Below are positions 12,836 through 23,049 of a stretch of 64,000 nucleotides of DNA, one piece after another. A model generated the notes under the pieces. It did no database searches. It saw only the letters and a list, made by a program, of their open reading frames with translations, and was not told the DNA's origin. The stretch covers positions 51,971,249 through 52,035,248 of the forward strand of contig OZ038423.1 of assembly GCA_964036155.1 (NCBI GenBank). Direction: 5' to 3'. A program made the translations under genes and the position numbers. Position 1 is the stretch's first letter; each line of letters starts with the position of its first letter. The DNA comes from Diploscapter coronatus. Its lineage: Eukaryota; Nematoda; Chromadorea; Rhabditida; Rhabditidae.

Positions 12836-13847
12836 TGCAAAGAGTCGAAATGTTTTATGAGAGAAAGAGAGCAAGGGGAATGGGAAATATGAGAAGCTGA
12901 TGAAGAAGATGAGAGGAGGGAAGGGAAAAGAGGCCCCGCCTTTGAAATGAAGACCCCTGGCGCTGTGGATCTGTCGATAGGCTTTCATCTGATCTGAGCT
13001 AATGCAACTTGGTAACTAACAATTTAGCAATTCGCACTCACGAATTTATCTTCCTATCACGTCGTGTGTAAGAAAGACTTTGAAAATTACAGTATGCAGA
13101 ATGAGAAAAATTCGCATCCTAAATCTTATGATAGGCCACTTCGGCGATATTTTTGAGCACTACCTCTATTCTATAATTATGGTTTCCAAATTAAGTTTCG
13201 AGTATTTGCGGAGGTTTTCATGAAAATCCGAATGAACCTTTGTTAAGTAATTCGCATATAGAGAATTAAAAAATATGAATTTTGAGCTTTGCAAGTGGTC
13301 GAAATTAGCATATCTTGTCATCTATTGCCAAATTTTAAGTTTTTATGAAAAAACTAAGTCCAATATATGTACCTACTGAATACTGTAATTTAAAAATAGT
13401 TAAAAAATACATTCCGAAATGTTCCAAAAACAAATCCGGAATACATCCTTACAAAGCCGTTCTCCCTTTGAAATAGCCTTTGCTCTATTATGCATAGTGC
13501 AAATGCAGGGTACGTCTTTCGCTTGACGAAAAATCGCTCACAAAAAGGGATTTTTGGATCGTCGTCTTCAGAAATTCATATCTTTGGTTACGCTGACCCG
13601 TTTTTCATATGGTTTTTTGCTATTTTCTAAAAAAATACTTTTATGGATTTGTCTTCAAAGCGGGAATTTTACTTGCGCCCGCCCTCTACCTATATTTACC
13701 GAATTACAAACGATGGAATGAGTTAGCAACCATTTCTGCATTAAAACTGTTTATTGATTGGTTTGTTGGGCCCGTGGCAGGTAGTTTTCATGGCAGATCG
13801 GGTCTGTTTTTGTAGAATTGAGATGAGCGATTTGCAGATGGAAATGA
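12836..13847. other. Intergenic, AT-rich
   Basis: No gene was found. The stretch is the upstream flank of the sFRP gene and the downstream flank of the peptidase-like gene. A minus-strand AATAAA (TTTATT at about 13750) lies about 95 bases below the proposed stop at 13848 and is a good poly(A) signal for that gene. Confidence 0.5.
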
Positions 13848-16800
13848 TCAGATCAAGGGACAATTTGACTTGCCCTGTGAGGGGAAACAGTCAGTGGGAA
13901 AGTGAGCGGGCGAGGAGACGGAAGGAGAGGAGTCGAAGAGGAGGGAGGAATCAGACGCAGAACTGAGGGGCTATCGTGCGCGAAAAGATCTGAATAGGCG
14001 CCGCTCTTGCTATTGAAAATTGTCTATCTAGAAACCGCATGACACGCATGATCTCATGACATTCGAAATAGTGTATGGTTAGAGAAGGGTTTTGAGTGGT
14101 AGGCTTTCTTTTCCCACACTATTTTGCATATCATGAGGTCATGCGTACCATGCGGTTTCCAAGTTGCCTTGAAAATTCATGTTTTCGCATGCGAATAAAT
14201 TCTTGGATTCATCTCATATGGTAAGAAGCATTATTTTAGGAAGGACGATGGATGCAATAATGCGCTATTCAAGTGCGCCTTCCAGAATAGAAGGATGACT
14301 CAATCGATGTTTCAGATCAAATTTTATGCTAAGGATATATTCGAAAATAGGCATGAATCGTCTAACCTTGGTCTTCTTGCAGAGTTTTCTCTTCCCTTCG
14401 TCTCCATTTCCCTGGTCTTTATCTGTCAAATCAGGAATGTATTTTACGCAGGAAATCTCGAACGAACAGGTCTCCTGAAAATTTCAGCTTCTTTAATTTA
14501 TTAGAATCCTATTTTTTAAAAATATTTCTATTTTTCCCGATTTCGTAAAAATAGAGATTATTACTGATGAAGTCATTAAATGGTAATTTAAAATGCAGAA
14601 GAAATCCAGATTTGGTTTGATGAATTTATTATCATCATCATCTCTCATGCAATCTTGTATCATGAGTGTGGTCACGTTATCTATAATGCTCCAAATTTGA
14701 AATTCCTCACGCAGAAGCAAAAATTCCGAGAATAATCCAAACTTGCATGGATAATTTTCATACCCAATTGGGAAAAATTTAGTGTAAAAGCGAATCTGAT
14801 GATAAAATTTATCAGCGTAGGGAAAATCGGATCATTATTGCCTGCATCAGCAATTTCATGTTTTCAATTCAGTATACTTCATTCAGATTGTTTTTGGTTT
14901 ATTTGTAGAAGAAGCATAATTTAGCGTGTTTATTTTCGAGAACGGGACAAAGTGAAAAAAAACAGCTGCCGTGCTAGTCCAATATTAGCCATTTTTAAAT
15001 AATATTTCGACTAATATGCGCATTTTCTCGAGCAAACCAACTGATAAAATCGAAAACGATCACCCTTTCGGGAAATAAATTTCAACTTAGATGAAGCGCT
15101 GATAAAAATGCGATAATTCAACGATACAAAATATTTCGAAAATTAGATAATTTCTCTAAATAATTTTCCTTTATAAGTTAGTCATTCGAATCATATGATT
15201 TATTTTATGAGATAATTTTTTGCAAAGAAAAATTGGATCAATTTTCCAATGAAGAAAGACTTACATTGCGACGAATGACTGGAATAGCTTCTGGATAAAT
15301 CAACTCGAGGAGCACGTGGCAGAAGTTGTACAGCTGGTCGAGGTGCGCCAGAAGCACGGCACCGCCTGCAAATGGGTAATCAAGAGAGAAGACTGTTGTA
15401 GGGTAAAGCCCCATTTTACAAAATTAGCATCCCCTGCATCTCATTTTCATTGGTCTCAATTTCATTACCACTACCACTTCTATACAACATGAAATAAACA
15501 CGATCATCTGAAATCAGTGCGATGTTCTGTGGAAGTGTGTGATCAGGAAGTCAGAAAAGAGTTCCCGGATAAAGTCTTGCATTCGGTCGCTGTTGAGTGG
15601 ATCGCGACCAGGAAAGGGGCCAAAATCCTACTAGACGATAAAATCAAGAAATTTTCAAATTCGAACTCAATTTGAGATGATAACGATTTAATTTCCGGAA
15701 TTTCTTGATAAAACAAAGCAGAGAACCTCGTAGTCGCTTGAAATGGGAATGCGAGTCAATTGCGATGATGGAGCTCGTCCGCAGGTGCACAACCAGAAGC
15801 ATCGCTCGCTCGAACATGATCAGGGGCATCGTCAATAGGTCGTCTGCGATTGCAGCATTAACAATTTGGCAGTTGTGAAGGGGAAGATTTCGAATAAGCG
15901 ATAGGAGACATTTCCAACCCACTTCATAGACTCCGATCTAGGCAGTTTTCAAGTCAGATTTTCCGTGTGTACACCACCCCTTGAACCAATAATTTCCGGC
16001 AAATTCATGTTGCGTATCCCCTCCTCATGTATCAGCTTTCTATAGAAAAAATTGGCTTTACGTATCCTCCCCTTCAGTATAATTTTTGTTCAGGCTGTAA
16101 TTCTGCCTAGGTCTGCATGACTGCTTCGTATTATTTAGAAAAGAGAACTCGAAAAAACTGACAAATAATGACGAGAGTTGAGTTTTTGGATTAACAAAGC
16201 AAGATCTCGCTCATAATAACCCGAACTTATCCCTATTCTCCTACCCTGCCAAGCTGCCGTATTCTCTGTGGCCGTTCTAATCGCAAAGTGGAGTCGATAG
16301 ATGACGTTGTGGACCTTCATTTGCGACAGGAAATCCACTTCGAACACGTCCCCGATGTGTTCCAGTGCCTCGGGAATTGTGTAGGTGTCTCGGGGGTAGC
16401 TGAAGAAAATTGATCGTTGAAATTACATTTTGAAGAGCTTGCAAAACAGAATAAAATGCTATTTATCTGCGAGCACTTTCATTCCATATATCAGTACTGT
16501 TGTAATCATGGTGCAACCAAAATTAGTATTTACTGTGTGGGTAACTCAAGAAAAGGAGTCTTGTATCAATGGCATGAATCAAATCTTATGTAAACGGCAG
16601 TAACAAACAGTCTCCTCTCACAATAAAAGCCGACCATTTTCTATTACGCTTCTTCTCAGAGCTGAGACGAAGTTGAAATTTTCAAATTCGAAGTCGAAGT
16701 TGGTCGTTAAAATTTTTCGAAGTCGAAGTCGAAGTCGAAGTTGGCTCAAAAACCCTCGAAGTTTCGACTTTCGAAGTCGAAGTCGAAACTTCGTCTCAGC

Positions 16801-18330
16801 TCTGCTTCTTCTTCTTCCCAGTATTCTTGTGTTCGTTATTTTGTACTTCGTATTCTCAACAACTGAATAAAATCTTAAATTACTGAAGCGAACGTGTTAA
16901 CATCTCGGTCGCGACACACACTGTCTCATGATCTTGAAATTTGAGTGCAAATAAACAATCTAGTGAACCTAAAGATATTATGAGGTTGATTAACTGACCC
17001 AGAGTTGGGGATGGATCTGTGCACCATGGCCTGCCGATGCAGCTCGTTGCCGTCGATTATCGCATTGATCAGCAGATTGATGAACTTCGGAGGCAGCAAC
17101 ATTCGCTGAAATTATGGCTAGATTAGATTAGGAACATAAAGATATTATAGAAGGAATACACGAAATTAATTATAGCTCAGAATATGAATTTCATTTGATC
17201 GTAGATTTAAAATCGTTTTTGTTTTTTTTTCGAATAAATAGAAGATTTTTCAATTTAAATACTCAGTATGACTGGAATAATTAATTGCATAAAAGATATT
17301 TGTGGTGGAAAAGTTCCAAGCCTGTTCCAACCATGAGAAGAGGAAGAAGAAAAGAAAGTAACTAACATTTAGCCATAGAGCATTTTCTAGGTGGGGAAGA
17401 CTTGAGGAACGCATGTGATAATAGTTTTTGAAACTCATGAGTCATGAATCGGAGTAACTTCTCTAATAATTACTTTCGACTAACCGGAAGGATGCTCTTT
17501 GGTGGTACGGCTGGCAGCACAATGCGATGACTGAAAAGTTCGTCACATCATAAGGATTATGTCTAGAGGGCGCAAATGGGTTTTGAAACGTGAAGCATGA
17601 ATAATGAAAATTATTCCATAAGAAAGCCCAATTTTTTTTTACAGATTCGGACTTTTTACCGTTTTCGAAATAGACAATCCTATCCAAAAGTTGTACGTCG
17701 AGAAGACGTCTTCCGAATTCACAATTTAAAATTTTTTCGTCAACTGAATTCACGATCAGGATTTGACTCTACAAGTTGCGAGGTTTCCAAATTACACCCC
17801 AACCCTTTCTGAGTATTAACCTGTGAGCTTGTTGTGCCATGAGGAGAGTGATGATCATGCAAGCATTCGAGGTGTTGGGTCTGTCTCCGTAAGTGGACTG
17901 TGAAAAGGAAGGGGGCAGCATCCACACGTGAACGCCCCTGATTCGAATGGACTGCTGCACCGAGTAGGACAGGTTCACTGTGGCTGTGTTCAGGGCGAAT
18001 TGATTCGCTGTCTGGGGTGCACTCACTGTTGATTCGAGCAATTCGCGGAATGCCCTGGAAAATACTGGTTTATCAGTGACCAGAAAAAGTTCAGTTCGAA
18101 GTTCAACTCCACTTCAATTTCTCGAAATTGAAGTTGAAATGCATTCATTTTTGCTATTGCTCTCTTCCACCCACCTACTTTTCATTTTTTGCAGCCTCAC
18201 TCTGCTGCAGCGTCGTTCTGTCCGAGACCTGACCGGAGTGTCCAGCCTGCAGAGCACCTCCATCTGCATCCGCCTCGCTGCCCTCTGTCTGCTCCCCTCG
18301 ATTTCCCTTCCGCCTCTTCAAAACACACAT
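13848..18330 (-). CDS. Unrecognised protein with Cys...Asp-x-His, possible papain-fold peptidase
   Basis: Nine exons join in phase: 18179-18330, 17821-18054, 17485-17530, 16999-17105, 16245-16399, 15727-15843, 15265-15365, 14367-14474 and 13848-13874. They give exactly 348 residues. The N-terminus (about 1-50) is polar and disordered. Around residue 110 is RPNTSNACMIITLLMA: a cysteine (C116) at the start of a hydrophobic helix. Around residue 257 is IIAIDSHSHFKRLRGGAVLL, which gives D261-S-H263 followed by Gly-Gly-Ala. A cysteine heading a helix and a later Asp-x-His before a Gly-rich beta turn is the layout of some papain-fold deubiquitinases. The tail is Lys-rich (GKRKLCKKTKGK). The assignment is inference from motif layout; I recognise no named family. 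A poly(A) signal lies at about 13750. The gene contains several repeats in introns. The first exon could extend further upstream. Confidence 0.6.
14014..14179. repeat. MITE, GGCAACTTGGAA family, copy 1
   Basis: Two arms of about 60 bases are imperfect reverse complements. The right arm ends CATGCGGTTTCCAAGTTGCC; the left arm begins TTGTCTATCTAGAAACCGCATG. The inner ends meet at ATAGTGT/ACACTATT. Termini and the ATGCGAAATAG-like inner word match the elements at 34608-34723 and 48255-48345. It lies in an intron of the peptidase-like gene. Confidence 0.75.
15933..16115. repeat. MITE, AGACCTAGGCAG family, copy 1
   Basis: The element starts GATCTAGGCAG and ends CTGCCTAGGTCT, an inverted terminal repeat. 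The interior has GATTTTCCGTGTGTAC and is diverged. Related copies lie at 19399-19529 and 35113-35242. It sits in an intron of the peptidase-like gene. Confidence 0.75.
16657..16803. repeat. GAAGTC-rich repeat flanked by perfect 18-bp inverted repeat
   Basis: The ends are CAGAGCTGAGACGAAGTT and AACTTCGTCTCAGCTCTG, perfect reverse complements. The interior is built mostly of GAAGTC/GAAGTT hexamer units. It lies in an intron of the peptidase-like gene. It may be a mobile element whose inside expanded as a simple repeat. Confidence 0.8.
17622..17755 (+). repeat. Dispersed repeat, copy 1 (paired with 49188-49306)
   Basis: The copy begins AAAGCCCAATTT and contains GACTTTTTACCGTTTTCGAA and AAGACGTCTTCCGAATTCAC. 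The same words occur in the same order at 49188-49306. The ACGTCGAGAAGACGTC part is locally palindromic. It lies in an intron of the peptidase-like gene. Confidence 0.8.
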
Positions 18331-19051
18331 CGTTAGTAAATGAGACACAATGGTAACAACCGCAAATGAGCAGTCGATATTCTAATCGCTTGCAAACTTG
18401 TGCAATTCATTCGACACGGCCTGTCAGCATAGTTAGAATTTGTGCATGCAATTGACAAAATTGGCAGAATTCATTACCCGCTTTGTTTTGCTAGTGTGTC
18501 TTTGCTTCTCATTTTCAAAAGTGTTAAAGATGTTTTCGACGATCGTCCAATTTCCGAGCATTTTTTTTTTCAAAAATCCAATTCCATACATCCATCGATG
18601 AGCACGAAATTTACTTACATCCCTTTCACTGCATTATGAGGCTGATATCCGAATTTACAGTACCGAATGTGGAAGGGTGAAAGGAACTTTTCTCTTCATA
18701 ATGTTATCTCATCTTTGCATCATAAAGCGTGCTCCATTGCCAAACTTTTTCGTCAAACTCGCTTCGAAAAGCGCGTCTCTCTCGTTTCGCATCACTCCTC
18801 CGGTCGTTCGCTGATCAACGAATTTCTCCCCATCAAAATCATAACGTTAGTCGCATAATGCAGTGAGGCTAATTTTTCATGGAGTTGACTTTTCGAAGTC
18901 ATCTTCACGTCTACTAAAATCACGAATTTGTTGTGTTTCTATTCGTCAAATTGATCATTTGCATTCACTTTCTGCGATCCTTCATCTATATTTCGAATCT
19001 TCGAAGTTGAATTTCTTTCAAACTCATGTTGAATTTCAGCGACGCATCACT
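18331..19051. other. Divergent promoter region
   Basis: This is the shared upstream region of the minus-strand peptidase-like gene and the plus-strand gene at 19052. An ORF-like stretch at 18667-19050 is not supported as coding. A TTTCAG acceptor at about 19034-19039 lies 12 bases before the ATG at 19052 and could be a trans-splice site or the end of a 5' UTR intron. Confidence 0.5.
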
Positions 19052-21141
19052 ATGTCGCGATACGCGAAACCGAAGGAACAGCCAAAGAAGGATGTGCCCA
19101 AGGCAGACAAAGCAGAATTTGCAACTGGACTTGGATTCGATGCGAGGCCGCGGTACTACGAACTGAGTCTGGAACAGTATCTGCACCAGGAGGCAGCCAA
19201 GAAAATCATCAGATCCAAGTATCAGGTTAGAGTTACGATTCATTTCGACTTTTACCTCATCTACGAATGTCATTTTGCAGAAGCCAATCTCGACGCTTTC
19301 CGCATTGTCGAATCACATCAACTCCTTCCCTGTGCCTTACTCTGCTCCCTCTGGTTTCCCTGCAGCTCGTCCGACTATTCCGGTAATGATCAATTCGCAG
19401 ACTTAGGCTGACTTTCCAGTCAGAGCGACAAATTATTGGGGAGGGGATACTCAAAACATTATTTTTCTATAGAAAGTGATACACAAGGAAGTACGCAAGA
19501 TAAATATGGCTTAAGCGCTGCCTAGGTCTGTCAATTCGGCCTATTGTATTTTTTAGTCCCTTCTTCCTCTTTCTCTTGCTATTTTCCAGAAAAAGGTGCG
19601 GAAACTACAAGAAGGTAAGGGTAACTTGGGCATAAAAATGCAAGAGGCCACCAATTCAATCAATTTTCAAATGTATCTTATCGCTTTCAGTTCAACGGAT
19701 TCCACGGTCCCTATCCTCATCCGTCCACGCCTAACTTTCAAATACAAACACCACCTCATCAGGTTTGTGGCTATTTTATCATTTTTTAATTCTAGCAAAA
19801 ATAGCCCTTATCCTCCAATTCTCAACTCTCTGATATATAAATTTGTTCTTTATCTAATACTGGACAAGCAAATCGTTTTCTTTGCTTTTATTTGGTCTTT
19901 GTTTTTTTTTGCTTTTGAGATCTGATAAAAGTTATCCTTTGTCTTCGTTTCTGACTTGGAGTTTCTATAAACTCGAAAGAAAATATTCAATCTTCTTTTA
20001 TTTTAGTTTAAAATTTAAAATTTTTAAAAATGTTTGCTCTTCATCTCGTTCATTTCTCTGTTTTCATCTTTTCACTTTCAGCTGATTCCTAGAAAATTCC
20101 TATATAAAATTACAAAATTTTCTAGACAATTTTGTATTTTCAGATTCCGATCCAGAACAATCGCAACAACAACGACGACACTTCGACAATGACTCCACAC
20201 AACTGGTGGCCGAACTGGAAGTCTACGGTGCAGATGCAGTTCGAGCATACTCAGGGACACCGAATGGGGACGGGAGTGCGACTGCCTTTCTTCAATCCGG
20301 CAATTCCGCCTCCGCAGCAACAGCATCAGAGTCCCCCCAGCCAGCACTGTCCCACCTGCACCTGCCACACTTCGTCTCACTTCAGGTACATTCGTTTGCT
20401 GAATACCACAGCTTTCTTTAAACGAAGATTCTAGTTTGAATATTGTTGGAATAATCTTCATGTATCGGTAGTTTATTTTTCAATACGGAACAATATTATT
20501 TAATAGGAACAGTAGGATGGTGTCTTCAAATGTTTTTTTTTCAATCTGCCTAATTTGAAGTATCATAATCTGGCTAAACTTTTCTTATTCAAATTAATTT
20601 TTGACAATTACCCAGCGTTTTATAGAAATTTGAAATGTTATACTTTCAGATTCCCTCCTCCTTCACAACCCATAAATGGAATGAATGAAATGCCCGAGGC
20701 ATCGGATCACGACACAGAGGCGTCTGTGAATGCTCGCCTCGAAGCACTCAGAATCAGCCAAAGCAAAAAGAGGCCAGTTTTTGTTTCTTCTTGAAGTGCC
20801 TCTTAAATGATAATTTGGAAAATAAGTACGGCTTTCGTTTTTAAAAGATTTTGCTTTTGAATCCCCATTACATTCGTTACACTCTTTACCCCATTGTCAA
20901 TTCAACTGAATTTGCATGATCACGGTTTCCACCATTCTATTACCAGGGTTATATGTTTTTTTGCCTAAATTTGATATATCGAGATTTGAAGTTAATTCAC
21001 GACAAAACTCAATTATTTCTGATTTTTAGACGCATGAAACGTGGATTGGCAAGAAAGGGGAATGCGAAGGCAGCGAAGCATCTGCAGGAATTGGCTGTGC
21101 GCGTTGCGAGACAGAAGACCAAGTGGAATGACCTGGACTGA
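19052..21141 (+). CDS. Unrecognised 274-residue protein, Pro/His-rich middle, basic tail
   Basis: Six exons join in phase: 19052-19225, 19281-19382, 19691-19762, 20144-20385, 20650-20772 and 21030-21141. The start MSRYAKPKEQPKKDVPKADK is Lys/Pro-rich. YYELSLEQYLHQEAAKKII follows and is probably helical. The middle is Pro/Gln/His-rich with HNWWPNWKSTV and a CPTCTCH cluster. Then comes an acidic stretch (MPEASDHDTEASVNARLEAL). The tail is basic and helical (MKRGLARKGNAKAAKHLQEL), ending KWNDLD. I know no family with this layout; it could be an RNA-binding regulator, but that is a guess. The last intron needs a GC donor (AAGAG|GCCAGT). Without that splice, the frame reads on and stops at 20794. 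A 25-base open piece at 19590-19614 was left out because it breaks the phase. A poly(A) signal AATAAA lies at about 21235. Confidence 0.65.
19399..19529. repeat. MITE, AGACCTAGGCAG family, copy 2
   Basis: It begins AGACTTAGGCTGACTTTCCAG and ends GGCTTAAGCGCTGCCTAGGT plus CT. The right end matches the left end of the copy at 35113 in reverse complement. It lies in intron 2 of the gene at 19052. Confidence 0.75.
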
Positions 21142-21480
21142 TGACTGCAGGCAGACAGTCAGATATAAGATAAGGTTTGCTCCTGACACTCCACTATATG
21201 TTTGAATTATTACCTTGACAATTTCCTCAATGTAAATAAAATTGTTGCGTTCTTCGAAACTAGACTTATCTTCAATTAGTGCATTTGAGAATGTTTGGAA
21301 ATAATTCCATGCAATTTGCAAAATGAGTTATTCCGAATCTGTCGAGTATAAACGCTCCTCGCTATTATCTGAAATTTCGATCTGAACTTGTCGTGAGTCG
21401 AATTTTCAAACAGCTTTGATTATAATCAAGAGTGCGACTCATGACGCTGACGAAACTGCAGCCTTGAAGGCTAATAGTAA

Positions 21481-21830
21481 TATTGCCGATGAACGATCAC
21501 TTGAAACAAAATAGAAAGGACGTTTCTTTCTCTCTCCCCTTTGAGCCTCAAAATGTGTGCACAGACAACTATTCTTTATTTGACAATTTCCCTTATTTTC
21601 TTCGTTCCTTCATTGGGGTTAACAGGATTTTCGCGATAAAAACTTGTCAATTATTTCCTTCTATCGATATTGATAGAAATTAATTGATTAATTATCGATA
21701 GTCAAGACAAAAGTGAGAAGAAAAGAAAACAAAAAGTGTTGTCAAATCGCGAAGATGATCTGTGGCTCATAAAAGGGGGAGAAGAACGAATCCCTTTTAC
21801 CTTATTCCAAGCTGTCGTTCATCGACAATA
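21481..21830. repeat. MITE, TATTGTCGATGA family, copy 1
   Basis: The ends are TATTGCCGATGAACGATCAC and its near complement GTCGTTCATCGACAATA. Arms continue inward through AAACAAAATAGAAAGGACG and the GGGAGAAG/CTCTCTCCCC words. The centre is AT-rich with ATCGATA motifs. The related full copy is at 53155-53533, and a half copy at about 32413-32483. Confidence 0.8.
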
Positions 21831-22009
21831 CTTTGTTAATAGATTTCCACTTAATCGAAGTATTCAAACAACACTAAAACATTAAATTCGTGCAAAGAAT
21901 GAGCATATCATTAATATTTAATGCACGACTTTATTTCGAATTGATAATTTTGGTTAAATAAAGTGAGAATTATTGTATCTTAAACCCATATTTTATTGAA
22001 CAAAAATCA

Positions 22010-22065
22010 AGCCTCGGCCTCCGTCAATTTCGAAAGGTCGGCCGGGACCAAGTGCCAACATCCCT
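22010..22065 (-). repeat. hAT-like terminal fragment
   Basis: In the minus sense this begins CAGGGATGTTGGCACTTGG and continues TTTCGAAATTGACGGAGGCC. The same order of words begins at 41233 (CAGGGATGTTGAGACGCGG... TTTTGAAATTGACCGAGGCC). CAGGG-type ends with an ACTTGG or similar follow-up are common in hAT elements. No matching second end was found nearby. Confidence 0.45.
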
Positions 22066-23049
22066 GAGTATGCTGTAATATCTCAGCTTCGCATGCTATT
22101 CTCATAGATCATTTTAATCAAACATGAGCATCGTATTGGTTACATCAATAATGATATAACTAATATTTTAGTCATAAAGTAGAATTGATCGAAATTTTAA
22201 AAGAACTGACTCTTTGGAACATTGATAATAATTATATCGTCAGGTCGGGGGTTGATTTGTACAATCGTAATTTGATTGTGAGACGATGAATTCTCGGTAA
22301 TTCTGATAAGCTATTAGAGAAATATGGATCCCAAAAATTCATGATTTGAAATTAGAAATACCAGGAAGTTCGTGCGACCTATTTCAAAATTGCTTACCAA
22401 AAATACTTTAAACTTATTTTCTTACATGCATTGTATTCTGTTGAGCTATAGAGATGAAAAATGGAGTCGATATCAGAAAAATCGGAATCACGACTTAACA
22501 TCAAATTGATAGAATATTAGGAATATTTTGATTTGAATCAAATGACTTACTTGTCCTAAGAGTATTAGCAGAAATCGTCGTTGCAATTTGAGAGTCACTT
22601 TTGGAATGATTGAATTCGAAGAATTCAAGTTTTTGATAACATGCTCAAGGATTACATATGAGAATGCCATACAATTTCGAAAAAAATTATAATTATAAAA
22701 ATGTAACTATATTTACTTTTTACAGCTTAAATCCGGAAATAACTATATTTATTTCCGCGTAGGATGATAATAAGCAGTTTATTAAATACCTCAGCCATTA
22801 ATATACTGAATTGAGTCAATAAGAGTTTTGGAGAAAAGCGAAACCTTCACGAGAAACAATTCGAGTTACAAATTCAATAAAACAAATATATTTTGTATTT
22901 CAAATCTAACAAATTATTCAATTAATTTATTGAAGTACATAAAATGTCCAATGTCAATAAGCGATATTTCAAATACTCGATAAAGACCTAGCTATTTTAA
23001 TCAACAATTTTACAAATTAGAACTCCTCCTTTTCACTGCTTCGATTGGA

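Larger units (their letters stand above)
21142..23049. other. Intergenic with MITE and hAT-like fragment
   Basis: No gene is supported. The stretch holds the 3' UTR of the upstream gene, the 350-base inverted-repeat element at 21481-21830 and a terminal fragment at 22010-22065. The part from 22070 to 23040 is AT-rich, with only short open frames. Minus-strand poly(A) signals (TTTATT) near 22925 could serve the chemoreceptor gene. Confidence 0.5.

Noticed and set aside
15540..15640. Open piece DFGPFPGRDPLNSDRMQDFI as an exon of the peptidase-like gene
   Set aside because: Direct joining of 15727 to 15365 keeps the phase and gives the better Asp-x-His...Gly-Gly-Ala motif; the piece has no usable donor.
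13848..18330. Mediator subunit 23 (SUR-2) as identity of the nine-exon gene
   Set aside because: A few hydrophobic words looked similar, but length (348 against about 1400 residues) and motif order do not fit.
19590..19614. 25-base mini-exon in the gene at 19052
   Set aside because: Its length breaks the frame of the next exon.
20206..20421. Second reading frame in the exon at 20144 (VAELEVYGADAVRAYSG...)
   Set aside because: The frame is open, but the phase from the exon before and to the exon after fits only the other frame, which also has stronger codon bias.
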